Below, piece after piece: positions 17,495 through 27,200 of a stretch of 64,000 nt of DNA. This DNA comes from Flavobacterium sp. Root901 (lineage in GTDB: Bacteria; Bacteroidota; Bacteroidia; Flavobacteriales; Flavobacteriaceae). Below the pieces are notes generated by a model that was not told the DNA's origin, ran no database searches, and saw only the letters and a program-made list of their open reading frames with translations. The first letter of the stretch is position 1; each line of letters opens with the position of its first letter. The position numbers and the translations under genes were made by a program. The stretch lies in the NCBI RefSeq assembly GCF_001429765.1, contig NZ_LMJB01000007.1:1-64000 (forward strand), written 5' to 3'.

Positions 17495-17791
17495 ATGTTT
17501 GTCCGAATTGTAAAAATGAGTTTTCATGAAGAAAAGATTCCTGATTTTCTTGAGAATTTTGAATCTGTAAAAGAGAAAATACGAAATGCAGAAGGAAACC
17601 GTTTTTTAGAATTGTATCAGGATAAAAATGACAAATGCATCTTTTTCACTTACAGTTATTGGGAAACCGAAGCGGATTTGGAAAATTACAGAAATTCTGA
17701 ACTTTTTGATTCTGTCTGGACTTTCACAAAAAAGCTATTCAATGCAAAACCAGAAGCCTGGAGCGTGAATAAGCTGGTTTCTTTAGTTTAA
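17495..17791 (+). CDS. Antibiotic biosynthesis monooxygenase (ABM) fold protein
   Basis: A 98-residue protein with the dimeric ferredoxin-like ABM fold: an opening strand (MFVRIVKMSFHEE), a helix, then SRFLELYQD-like and FFTYSYWETEADLENY segments, the last being characteristic. Such proteins include quinol monooxygenases, haem-degrading enzymes and many of unknown activity; nothing here fixes the substrate. It is cytosolic and single-copy, flanked by repeats on both sides. Confidence 0.8.
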   Translation: MFVRIVKMSFHEEKIPDFLENFESVKEKIRNAEGNRFLELYQDKNDKCIFFTYSYWETEADLENYRNSELFDSVWTFTKKLFNAKPEAWSVNKLVSLV

Positions 17792-17792
17792 A

Positions 17793-17931
17793 GTTTCAGG
17801 TTTCAAGTTATTGCTGAGACTGGAAATTGAAATTAATAAATCACTAATGACAGAAAAAATTAAATTATAAAAAAATTAAAAAAGTACAATGTTCCGCAAA
17901 GTAAAGTAACTTGAAACGTGAAACTTGAAAC
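17793..17931. repeat. GTTTCAGGTTTCAAGTTA inverted repeat
   Basis: The 18-bp arm at 17793-17810 matches the complement of 17907-17924 at 17 of 18 positions, with AACTTGAAAC continuing on the right. The arms enclose 96 bp of AT-rich DNA between the ABM gene and gldF. The same motif family occurs at 21755-21790. Confidence 0.7.
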
Positions 17932-17950
17932 AATAAAAACAAAAAACTAA

Positions 17951-18676
17951 ATGAAATCAATCATTTTAAGAGAAATAAAATCTTTTTTTGGTTCGCCAAT
18001 CGGTTATTTGGTCATTGCGATATTCCTGATCAGCAACGGACTTTTTTTATGGGTTTTTAAAGGAGATTACAATATATTAGATACTGGTTATGCAGATTTA
18101 ACTCCGTTTTTCACATTGGCACCCTGGATTTTGATTTTCCTGATTCCGGCTGTAACCATGAGAAGTTTCTCTGACGAAAGAAAACAAGGAACTCTTGAAT
18201 TACTTTTAACCAAACCATTATCAGTCTGGCAGATTGTAAACGGGAAATTCTTTGGATCATTCTTACTGATCATTTTGGCAATTATTCCCACTTTTATTTA
18301 TGTATGGGTAATTTCGGGCTTAGGATCACCGGAAGGTAATATTGATATGGGAAGCACAATTGGTTCTTATTTCGGATTATTGTTTTTAATTGCTTCTTAT
18401 TCTGCCATTGGCATCTTCACTTCTACTCTGTCAGAAAATCAAATCGTTGCGTTTATTATTGCAGTATTTTTATGCTTCTTTTTTTATTTTGGTTTTGAAG
18501 GACTGGCTTCTTTAATTCCCGGAGAATCTAATATAATTTCAGCATTTGGAATGCAGGACCATTTTAAAAGTATGAGCCGAGGCGTAATTGATACCCGCGA
18601 TGTAATTTACTTTTTAAGTATCAGCGTTTTGTTTTTATCTTTTACCGTTTATCAATTAAAATCTTTTAAAGCGTAA
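17951..18676 (+). CDS. gldF: Gliding motility ABC transporter permease GldF
   Basis: A 241-residue ABC-2 type permease with about six membrane segments, starting MKSIILREIKSFFGSPIGYL and containing AVTMRSFSDERKQGTLELLLTKP, which is diagnostic of this family. In Flavobacterium, GldF and GldG with the ATPase GldA form a transporter needed for gliding in some species. gldA is not in this window, as is usual. The stop and the gldG start share one base (TAATG), indicating translational coupling. Confidence 0.92.
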   Translation: MKSIILREIKSFFGSPIGYLVIAIFLISNGLFLWVFKGDYNILDTGYADLTPFFTLAPWILIFLIPAVTMRSFSDERKQGTLELLLTKPLSVWQIVNGKFFGSFLLIILAIIPTFIYVWVISGLGSPEGNIDMGSTIGSYFGLLFLIASYSAIGIFTSTLSENQIVAFIIAVFLCFFFYFGFEGLASLIPGESNIISAFGMQDHFKSMSRGVIDTRDVIYFLSISVLFLSFTVYQLKSFKA

Positions 18677-20361
18677 TGAAAGCATCTAATAAATTAAATT
18701 TTAAAGCATTAGGCATTACAATTTTTATTTTAATTGTTTTAAATGTACTCGGAAGCTTATTTTTTCATCGTTTTGATTTAACGAAAGATAAACGCTATAC
18801 TTTATCTGAAACCTCTTTACAAATCGTAAAACAGGTTAAAAATCCGTTATCGATCAAAATTTATATGCAGGGCGATCTTCCTGCAGATTTTAGACGTTTA
18901 CAGCAGGAAACCAAACAATTACTGGAAGAATTTCAGGCGTATAACAGCAATATCGTTTTTGAATTCGTAAACCCGATGGAAAACGAAGATGAAAGCATGG
19001 AAATGGTAAAATCCCTTTATCAAAAAGGACTTACGCCGATAAACATAACAGTTGACGACAAAGGAAAACAATCTCAGGCAATGGTTTTTCCCTGGGCAGT
19101 TGCGGTTTATAACAATAAAGAGGTTAATATCCCTTTGTTGAAAAACATTATGGGGGCTTCGACTACGCAAAAAGTAATTGGTTCTATTCAGCATTTAGAA
19201 TATTCGATTGCCGATGCTATTAATAAAGTTACAAAAGACAGACAAAAGAAAGTCGCTATCATTAAAGGAAATGGCGAATTGTCTGAAATTCATATTGGTA
19301 AGCTTTTAAGACAAATAAAAGAAAGCTATTACATAGGACCTTTTACTTTGGATTCTGTTGCCAAAGATCCAAATGGTACTCTGGATGCGCTAAAAAAATA
19401 TGATTTAGCCATAATCTCAAAACCAACTGAAAAATTTTCAGATGAAGAAAAACAAGTTTTAGATCAGTTTATCATGAACGGAGGTAAAACTTTATGGCTT
19501 ATTGATCAGGTAGCGGCAGATATGGACAGCTTATACAATCAGGCGGGTGCGACATTAGCTTATCCAAGAGATTTAAATTTAAACGATATGTTCTTCAAAT
19601 ACGGATTCAGAATTAATCCTGATTTAGTTAAAGATGAACAAGGAAGTCCAATAAAACTGGCAACCGGAGAACAAGGAAGTGCAACTCAATATCAGGATTT
19701 TATCTGGAAATTTGCGCCGCAGGTTTATCCTTCGAGCCAGCATCCGATTGTAAAAAATTTGGGCGGAATCAAATTTGATTTTGCAAGTCCGATTGATACT
19801 TTGAAAAACGGAATCAAAAACACGGTTTTACTGCAATCTTCTCAATATTCTAAACAAATTGGAACACCTTCTGAAGTTAATCTGAATATCGTAACCGAAA
19901 AAACTTCACCGCAGGATTATGTCAATAAAGGAAATTTAAATCTTTCTGTTTTACTGGAAGGAAGTTTTCATTCGGCATTTGAGAACCGCGTTCTGCCTTT
20001 TAAAGAAAGTTCTTTTGCAGCAAAAGGAAAACCAACCAAAATGATTGTTGTGGCTGATGGAGATATTGCAAGAAATCAATTAGATAAAAACATGATGCCT
20101 GTTGAACTGGGTTACGATCAAAGAACCGGAAACCTTTACGACAATAAAGATTTTATGATGAATTGTGTCAATTATCTTCTGGATGACACAGGACTTATTA
20201 ACATTAGAAGCAAAGATGTTGAACTGCCTTTATTAGATAAAGAAAAAGTTTACGAAAATTATACCACAACGCAATTCATAACTATCGGGCTTCCAATTCT
20301 TATTTTATTGGTTTTTGGCTTAGTATTTACCTTTATCAGAAAAAGGAAATACAGCAGATAG
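18676..20361 (+). CDS. gldG: Gliding motility ABC transporter auxiliary protein GldG
   Basis: A 561-residue protein with an N-terminal membrane segment (about 10-30), a large periplasmic domain of the GldG/IftG type (VKQVKNPLSIKIYMQGDLP, KVAIIKGNGELSE, LWLIDQV), and a C-terminal membrane segment (about 533-553) with a basic tail. It works with GldF at the inner membrane. The overlapping start at 18676 fits the usual gldFG arrangement. dnaN follows with its own promoter. Confidence 0.93.
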   Translation: MKASNKLNFKALGITIFILIVLNVLGSLFFHRFDLTKDKRYTLSETSLQIVKQVKNPLSIKIYMQGDLPADFRRLQQETKQLLEEFQAYNSNIVFEFVNPMENEDESMEMVKSLYQKGLTPINITVDDKGKQSQAMVFPWAVAVYNNKEVNIPLLKNIMGASTTQKVIGSIQHLEYSIADAINKVTKDRQKKVAIIKGNGELSEIHIGKLLRQIKESYYIGPFTLDSVAKDPNGTLDALKKYDLAIISKPTEKFSDEEKQVLDQFIMNGGKTLWLIDQVAADMDSLYNQAGATLAYPRDLNLNDMFFKYGFRINPDLVKDEQGSPIKLATGEQGSATQYQDFIWKFAPQVYPSSQHPIVKNLGGIKFDFASPIDTLKNGIKNTVLLQSSQYSKQIGTPSEVNLNIVTEKTSPQDYVNKGNLNLSVLLEGSFHSAFENRVLPFKESSFAAKGKPTKMIVVADGDIARNQLDKNMMPVELGYDQRTGNLYDNKDFMMNCVNYLLDDTGLINIRSKDVELPLLDKEKVYENYTTTQFITIGLPILILLVFGLVFTFIRKRKYSR

Positions 20362-20376
20362 ATGTTAATAAAAAAA

Positions 20377-20408
20377 TTGCGAAACTAAGAATGTTTACGA
20401 TATATTTG
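20377..20408 (+). promoter_or_regulatory. dnaN promoter
   Basis: TTG (20377-20379) and TATATTTG (20401-20408) are 21 bp apart, matching the flavobacterial TTG-N17-23-TAnnTTTG pattern. The leader to the dnaN ATG is about 50 bp. Confidence 0.7.
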
Positions 20409-20467
20409 TAATCCGTATGCTCAGCGCCTAAATGCTGAGGAATGCTTCAAAAAATAAAACAAAAGAG

Positions 20468-21586
20468 ATGAAATTTATAGTATCGAGTTCGTACTTATTA
20501 AAACAATTACAAGTTTTAGGTAGTGTAATTAACAGTAACAATACGTTGCCAATTTTAGACAACTTTTTATTTGAACTAAACAATAATGAGTTAACTGTTT
20601 CGGCTTCAGATCTTGAAACGACAATGTCTGCTACATTATCAATCGATTCTAAAAGTAAAGGAAGTGTTGCTGTACCTGCAAAACTTTTACTGGAAATTCT
20701 TAAAACATTTCCGGAACAGCCTTTAACTTTTACAGTTGAGGACAACAATACTGTTGAAATAAGCTCTAATTCAGGAAAATATGCATTGGCTTATGCTGCC
20801 GGAGAAGAATTTCCAAAATCTGTAAATCTTGAAGATCCTTCTGTAACTCTTGTTCCTGCAGATGTTTTGGCAACTGCTGTAAGTAAAACTATTTTTGCTG
20901 CCGGAAACGATGATTTACGTCCGGTAATGTCTGGAGTTTTCTTCCAGTTCTCTCCGGAAGGTTTAACTTTTGTTGCTACAGATGCTCATAAACTGGTAAA
21001 ATATGCACGTGCAGATGTAAAAGCATCTCAGGTTGCTGATTTTATTATGCCAAAGAAACCTTTAAATATTTTGAAAAGTATTTTAGGAAGTTCTGATGCT
21101 GAAGTAAAAATTGAATACAACGATTCAAATGCGACTTTCTCATTTGACAATTATATCTTAATGTGTCGTTTAATTGATGGAAAATACCCTAATTACGAAG
21201 CGGTAATTCCAAAAGAAAATCCAAACAAATTACTAATAGACCGTTCTTTATTTTTAAGTTCTGTTCGTCGTGTTGCGATTTTCTCAAACAAAACTACACA
21301 CCAAATTCGTTTGAAAATTGCAGGGGCTGAATTAAATGTTTCTGCAGAAGATATTGATTACTCCAACAAAGCAGAAGAAAGATTGACTTGTGATTATCAG
21401 GGTGATGATTTACAAATTGGTTTTAACTCTCGTTTCCTGATCGAAATGCTTACAAACCTTCAGTCAGATGTAATCATGTTAGAAATGTCATTACCAAACA
21501 GAGCAGGGATTTTAACGCCTGCTGATGGTTTAGAAGAAGGTGAAACAGTAACAATGTTGGTAATGCCCGTAATGTTAAATAGTTAA
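20468..21586 (+). CDS. dnaN: DNA polymerase III sliding clamp (beta subunit)
   Basis: A 372-residue clamp of three similar domains that forms a ring around DNA and tethers the polymerase. The start KFIVSSSYLLKQLQVLG, the segment NTLPILDNFLFE, FVATDAHKLVKYAR and the C-terminal end VMPVMLN support it. The ATG at 20468 gives the normal length; an upstream TTG-like extension to 20432 would add residues not seen in clamps. Its own promoter precedes it and a strong terminator follows. It lies next to gldG rather than dnaA. Confidence 0.96.
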   Translation: MKFIVSSSYLLKQLQVLGSVINSNNTLPILDNFLFELNNNELTVSASDLETTMSATLSIDSKSKGSVAVPAKLLLEILKTFPEQPLTFTVEDNNTVEISSNSGKYALAYAAGEEFPKSVNLEDPSVTLVPADVLATAVSKTIFAAGNDDLRPVMSGVFFQFSPEGLTFVATDAHKLVKYARADVKASQVADFIMPKKPLNILKSILGSSDAEVKIEYNDSNATFSFDNYILMCRLIDGKYPNYEAVIPKENPNKLLIDRSLFLSSVRRVAIFSNKTTHQIRLKIAGAELNVSAEDIDYSNKAEERLTCDYQGDDLQIGFNSRFLIEMLTNLQSDVIMLEMSLPNRAGILTPADGLEEGETVTMLVMPVMLNS

Positions 21587-21693
21587 CATCAAAACTTCTT
21601 TTTGTTACAGGGATTTTTTTTAATTTCAAATTAAAGACATATCATTGTAAAAAAAAAAATATCGCTATTAACCAACCATTTTTTATACCTAGA

Positions 21694-21727
21694 AACCGCA
21701 ATTCTTTTTTAAGAGTTGCGGTTTTTT
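21694..21727 (+). terminator. dnaN terminator
   Basis: AACCGCAA (21694-21701) pairs with TTGCGGTT, extended by a TTCTT/AAGAG stem, and is followed by a run of six Ts. Confidence 0.9.
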
Positions 21728-21754
21728 AGTTTATAAAATTTGTTTCTGGTTTTC

Positions 21755-21790
21755 TTTGTTTCAAGTTTCAAACTTCAAACCTGAAACAAA
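21755..21790. repeat. TTTGTTTCAAGTTT inverted repeat
   Basis: TTTGTTTCAAGTTT (21755-21768) pairs with AAACCTGAAACAAA (21777-21790) at 13 of 14 positions. It belongs to the same family as the repeat at 17793-17931. Confidence 0.65.
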
Positions 21791-21796
21791 TTTCCG

Positions 21797-21804
21797 TAAC
21801 TTTA
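21797..21804 (+). promoter_or_regulatory. Possible -7 element very close to a start codon
   Basis: TAACTTTA differs from TAnnTTTG at the last base and ends 4 bp before the ATG at 21809. If used, the transcript would begin at or near the start codon. Confidence 0.35.
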
Positions 21805-21808
21805 CAAA

Positions 21809-22438
21809 ATGAAAATAGAAATTTGGTCGGACATCATGTGTCCGTTTTGTTATATCGGAAAAAGGCAATTGGAAGCGGCCTTAGAACAGTTTCCAAATAA
21901 CGATTTTGAAATTGAGTGGAAAAGTTTTCAACTTGATCCAACCATTACACCACAATCAGGAAAAGACGTTTATACGTTCTTAGCCGAAAGAAAAGGCATG
22001 TCTCTTGAACAATCAAAAGAAATGCATAAGGGCGTTACAGAACGTGCTAAGAGTGTTGGTTTAGATTATAATTTTGACAAAACTGTTATTTCAAATTCTT
22101 TAGAAGCGCATAGAATTATTCAGCTGGCCAAGACTAAAAAATTAGGAGACCAAATGGAAGAAATCTTCTTCAAGGCTTATTTCACCGAAGGAAGAGATTT
22201 GAATGATGGACCAACGTTAATAGAATTAGCAGAGAAAGCCGGATTAAACAAAAACGATGTTATAGAAGTACTTGAAAGTGATCATTTATATCTGAAAGAA
22301 GTTCAAAATGATATTACCGAAGCACAGCAAATTGGTGTGCAGGGAGTTCCGTTTTTTGTTTTTGACCGAAAATATGCTGTTTCAGGAGCACAGCCTGTAG
22401 AAGCTTTTGTACAAACAATTCAGGAAGTTCAAAAATAA
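21809..22438 (+). CDS. DsbA-family oxidoreductase (FrnE-like)
   Basis: A 209-residue cytosolic thioredoxin-fold protein with a C11-P-F-C14 active site in IWSDIMCPFCYIGK, a helical insertion and the cis-proline loop GVQGVPFFVFD. This is the FrnE/2-hydroxychromene-isomerase-like branch of the DsbA family, which lacks a signal peptide. Its role is probably intracellular thiol-disulfide exchange or stress defence; the partner is unknown. It has a terminator downstream and stands alone. Confidence 0.9.
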   Translation: MKIEIWSDIMCPFCYIGKRQLEAALEQFPNNDFEIEWKSFQLDPTITPQSGKDVYTFLAERKGMSLEQSKEMHKGVTERAKSVGLDYNFDKTVISNSLEAHRIIQLAKTKKLGDQMEEIFFKAYFTEGRDLNDGPTLIELAEKAGLNKNDVIEVLESDHLYLKEVQNDITEAQQIGVQGVPFFVFDRKYAVSGAQPVEAFVQTIQEVQK

Positions 22439-22463
22439 TTTTAGCTTAAATAAATAAAAAAAC

Positions 22464-22492
22464 GGATGAGCAATTTACTCATCCATTTTTTT
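22464..22492 (+). terminator. Terminator of the DsbA-family gene
   Basis: GGATGAG (22464-22470) pairs with CTCATCC (22478-22484) and is followed by a run of seven Ts. A-rich sequence precedes it, so it could work in both directions. Confidence 0.85.
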
Positions 22493-22711
22493 AGTGCATT
22501 CAACAGCATTCTTCCTTTGAAGCTGAATAATAAAATCGATTATTTTGGCAGTTTAGAGAAGGAACAGAGCTTACTTATTATTCCTTCTCTTCAGAACCTA
22601 TTTTTTCGTTATTAACTCAAAAAATAACTAAAAATATTTTCCTAACCACTGCCTTATAACTTATTTGAATTCATGTAGTTTGTTCTCCGTTTATCAGCAA
22701 AGAAATTTAAA

Positions 22712-22745
22712 AATAAGCCGGGCATGCTCAGTACCCGACTTATTT
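22712..22745 (-). terminator. Terminator of the SusCD operon
   Basis: On the minus strand AATAAGTCGGG pairs with CCCGGCTTATT, allowing one U-G wobble, and a T-rich tract follows. It is 24 bp past the susD stop. Confidence 0.75.
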
Positions 22746-22768
22746 TAACTAACCAACCAATTTAAAAA

Positions 22769-24283
22769 TTATTTGTCCCACCAGATTCTGGTTGTCATTA
22801 AATCTAAACCCTGACGCTGAATTGCCTCTTTATAATTAGCCGCATTTGTTAAAAGTTCCGACTGATCATAAATTAATCTTCGCGGAATAGTTCCCTGAGT
22901 TTCACCAGATGGATCATTTACCGGAACTAAAACCGGATAACCTGTTCTTCTGTATTCTGAAAAAGCCTCAAAACCGTTAAATAACAATACAATCCATTTT
23001 TGAGTAATGATCTGCTCAATTTTTTGTGCCTCAGTACCCGCAGATTTAAAAGGATAAGTTGTAATATAAGTGTTGTATTCTGCTGTTGTAACCGCCGGAA
23101 CTTTATCTCCAAAAATCGTTAAAATATTCATCGCCGCTTTTACACCATTTTCATAATACATTTGCGCAGATCCGCCAACATTCCACCCTCTTACAGAAGC
23201 TTCTGCCAATAAAAACTGTACTTCTGCATATGACATAATTAATGTAGGAGCATCCAAACGTAAAACCGTTGAAGTATTTGGATCTGAGAAAAGTTTTTTA
23301 TCTCCTCCCGGAAATTCTTTAGCATCATTAGCCAGACCTTGCTGATTTGCCGGATTATTATCTCCTGTCGCTTCTAATTTTGCATAAATCCTTAAACGGG
23401 GATCATTTGTATTTTTTAGCAGATCGATAAACGTTTTACTGAATTTTATATTCGATTCTCCTCCGTTCAAATCATTTCTAACCCATGAAGAAGTAATTGG
23501 ATTTGTTTTTACACCCACAGGTCCTGCATCATGTTTTAATACAAGACTATCATCATTGGAGGCAAAAACACCTTTTGAATATGCTTTTTCTACAAACTCT
23601 TTTGCCTTAGCAGGATTTACTTTAGACAAACGCATTGCTACTCTCAACATTACCGAATTGGCCAATTTTTTCCATTTTGCCACATCACTTTGGTAATATA
23701 AATCGGCATTTCCTGCAAATGGTTTAGAAGCATCCAAAGCCGTTCCTGCTTCATCAAGTTCCTTTAAAAGATCATTGTAAATAGCTTCCTGAGTATCATA
23801 TTTGGGAGAAAAAATATTTCCGTTATACCCTTTTACGGCTTCAAAATATGGTACTTCACCATACGTGTCTGTCAATTTCTGAAACATTAAAACTTTCATG
23901 ATTCTGAGTGCCTGAATCATGTTTGAATTTTCAGGGGTATTATCCAGAACAGACAATAATTGATAAATTTGATTTAATCCTTTTCCGTATGATTCTCCAA
24001 AAAGAGCGGCAGAATATTCAGATGAATAAGTATATTTTGAACCAGAACCTCCTAAAGAAGAAAAATGCTGTACAATCTGGGCTGCATAAATGTTATTCCC
24101 TCTTGTATTGGAGAAATCCTGCCCGTCAACATAGATTTCAGCCAGCGTAAACATAGATTTTACAGCCGGATCTGTCAAAGCATTTGGATTCGTATTCATT
24201 TCTTCGAATCCTTTGTCGCACGAAGCCAGTGTCATTGCACTAACAATTGCGACACACAGTATTTTTATATATTTATTTTCCAT
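22769..24283 (-). CDS. SusD/RagB-type outer membrane lipoprotein
   Basis: A 504-residue nutrient-binding lipoprotein with lipobox LASC (lipidated C22) and the SusD-like helical fold, in the branch that starts DKGFEEMNTNPNAL and carries MRVAMRLSKVNPAKAKEFVEKA. It sits on the cell surface and hands its ligand to the SusC-type pore encoded 11 bp upstream. The ligand cannot be deduced because no degradative enzyme is encoded in the same operon. It is the last gene of the unit and has a terminator. Confidence 0.92.
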   Translation of the reverse strand: MENKYIKILCVAIVSAMTLASCDKGFEEMNTNPNALTDPAVKSMFTLAEIYVDGQDFSNTRGNNIYAAQIVQHFSSLGGSGSKYTYSSEYSAALFGESYGKGLNQIYQLLSVLDNTPENSNMIQALRIMKVLMFQKLTDTYGEVPYFEAVKGYNGNIFSPKYDTQEAIYNDLLKELDEAGTALDASKPFAGNADLYYQSDVAKWKKLANSVMLRVAMRLSKVNPAKAKEFVEKAYSKGVFASNDDSLVLKHDAGPVGVKTNPITSSWVRNDLNGGESNIKFSKTFIDLLKNTNDPRLRIYAKLEATGDNNPANQQGLANDAKEFPGGDKKLFSDPNTSTVLRLDAPTLIMSYAEVQFLLAEASVRGWNVGGSAQMYYENGVKAAMNILTIFGDKVPAVTTAEYNTYITTYPFKSAGTEAQKIEQIITQKWIVLLFNGFEAFSEYRRTGYPVLVPVNDPSGETQGTIPRRLIYDQSELLTNAANYKEAIQRQGLDLMTTRIWWDK

Positions 24284-24294
24284 TTTTTAAGATA

Positions 24295-27200
24295 TTAGAA
24301 TTTTACATTTAGCGCTACACCATAGTTTCTTGTCAAAGGCATAGAAGCTCTTTCCATTCCCTGTGCATTGCTGTTTGAGTAATTAGATTCCGGATCAATA
24401 TTGGGCACTTTGTCATAAATTGTCCATAAGTTATGAGCAGAAAAAGCTAAACTAATGGATTGAAATGGCGTTTTTTCGATATAAGCTTTTGGAAAATTAT
24501 AACTAAAAGAAATTGCTCTTAATTTCACAAAATCAGCATCATACACAAAGTTTGATGTTACATCACTATAACTTCTCCAATAATTGTATGCAGATACAGT
24601 AGTGTTTACAGGTGCACCGTTTACATCTGTACCACTTACCTTTATTCCGCCTTCACGACCAGGAAGTGTAATTTCTGATAATCCGTAACGGGTTCCTAAC
24701 TGGTTTGTAGCAGAATAAATCTCGCCTCCAAATTTAGCATCGACGAAAACCGAAAGTGTGAAATTTTTATATGAAAAATCATTTGAAAGTCCCATCGAAG
24801 TTGGCGCAACACCTTGTCCTGCAATAATTAAATCTCCTCTCTGGAATCTTCCGTCTGAGCTTAACACGATATTTCCGTTTGCATCTCTAAGGTAATCGTA
24901 AGCTTTGATTACTCCAAAAGGCTGCCCCTTTTCCAAAACTACAGAAGCTCTTGCGTCTCTGTTTCCTTCGATTGATTTGGTATTAATTTTATCAGAAAGA
25001 CTAACCACTTCACTTTCATTATAAGCAAAATTATAACCTATATTCCATGAAAATTTTTCTGTTTTTATTGCTTTCAGATTTATTGCGAACTCAATCCCTT
25101 TATTTAGTATTTCCCCAACATTAATTTTTGTTGTTTTAAATCCAGAGCCAATAGAAATATCCGCATCGGTAATATCCTTGGTTGTTTTTTTGCTGTAGAA
25201 AGTTAAATCAGTACTCAGTCTGTTATTAAAAAATGTGTTTTCAAAACCAAACTCAATAGTACTTACGTTATAAGGTTTTAAAAATTTGTTAGGAACCGTA
25301 TCTCCGTTAATCCCCAAAATAGGCTGTCCCTGAGATTCTGTTTGTCCATCTGGAGCTATATAAGTCAGTATTAAGGCATAAGCTTCCGGCAATGCACCTC
25401 CTACGTTACCCCAGCCTGCTCTAATTTTTCCGTAAGACATCCATTCCGGTAATTTTATTATTTCAGAATAAACAAAACTTGTATTTACTGATGGATAAAA
25501 AGTTGTATTATCATCTACATATAAAGTTGAAAACCAATCCTGACGACCTGTTAAACTCAAAAACAAGAAATCTTTATATCCTAAATCGGCAGAATAAAAA
25601 AGAGAATTTACCTCACTTTTAGAGTATAATTTTTCTGTCTTGTCAGGCTGTGTATTGGCATAAAAATATTTGAACGGAACTATAAAATTGGTTCCTCTCA
25701 TTTTTATACCACTATATCTGTTATCCTGACGGTTTGCTCCGATAAAAGCATCCAGAGTAAGATTTTTAACGATATCTCCTTTGTATCCTAAATAACCGGA
25801 TGCATTAAATTCTGAACGGTTTTCTACTCTGTTTTCATAACTTCCTCCCGGAGAGTAGTTGATTCCGGTAGGTTCAATTTCAGTATATTCATAATTAATA
25901 TCATCAACACCTACGACACCTTTTGCGTAAATTTTATCTGTAATATTATAAGTCACTTTTGCAGAACCAATAAAACGTTTTCTAAGATCACTATTTAACG
26001 GCTGGTCTGTCGCAAAGTAAGGATTGGTATGATAAACGTTTGAAGCAAAATAATCTTCTTCGCCGCCGTTTGCATCATACGGATTACTGATCCATCTTAT
26101 GTCATTACTCGGAACCATAAAAGTGGTTGGAAAAGACGGATTTCGGGGTGAATCATTTAAATAAGGCCTGTTTTTACTTTTCTCAGAAATGTATTGAGCA
26201 TTTGTCTCAATATTTATTTTTTTGTTTGGAGAAGAGTTTAAACTCAAATTGACATTATTTCTTCCGAAATTTGTTCCCGGCAAAATAGATTCATCTTTAG
26301 TATTTCCAAAAGACAATCTGAAATTTGTTGTTTCATTTCCACCAGAAATTGCCAGAGTGTTACTAAAAGAATATCCGGTTCTGTAGAAATTCTCAACATT
26401 GTTTTTTCCATAGGCTTTATACGGTCTTGTTACTCCGTCAATTGAGATAGCAGGCGTTCCGTCATATTTGTCACCCCATGCAAAATAGTAAGAATCCCTA
26501 AGTTCCTGCAGGTTTGTAAATCTTGTTGGCACATTTGTATTTACATCCGGAGCTCCTGCTCCATACTGATCCTGCCAGTGCAAAAGGCTTGCTGGTGTAT
26601 TAAAAGTAGAATTTGTACTAAAATCTACGCCAATTCCTGTTCCGTTTTTACCTTTTTTCGTAGTAATTAAAATAACACCGTTTGATCCTCTGTATCCATA
26701 AAGAGCAGAAGCAGAACTCCCTTTTAAAACCGAAATTGAAGCAATGTCATCCGGATTAAAAGACGACATTCCGTCACCTTTATCGGCTCCTCCATACATT
26801 CCGGCATTTCCCTGCTGAGTGTTGTCAATCGGAATTCCGTCTACAACATACAACGGCTGGTTAAGTCCCGAAGCAGAAGTTGCACCACGAATTACAACAC
26901 GGCTCGAACCGGATGGTCCTGTAACAGGTGCAGAAACGTTTACACCGGCAATTTTTCCCTGAAGTGCATTTCCTAAGTTAATTTCTTTATTTTTTGTCAG
27001 GTCCTCCCCTTTCAATTCTCCAACTGCATATCCTAAACTTTTCTTTTGTTTTTTAACTCCAAATGAAGTTACGACAACATCTTTTAATTCTTGTGTAGTT
27101 TCATTTAATACGGCTGAAACTCTGTTTTCATTTTCCTGAACAACTACTGATTTTGATTCAAATCCCATAGAAGAAATGTTCAAAGTCACTCTGCCTTCCG

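Larger units (their letters stand above)
22439..22768. other. Convergent intergenic region with three hairpins
   Basis: 330 bp between convergent genes. Besides the two terminators (22464-22492 and 22712-22745) it contains a perfect 10-bp inverted repeat AGAGAAGGAA (22555-22564) and TTCCTTCTCT (22581-22590). No coding potential was seen. Confidence 0.6.
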
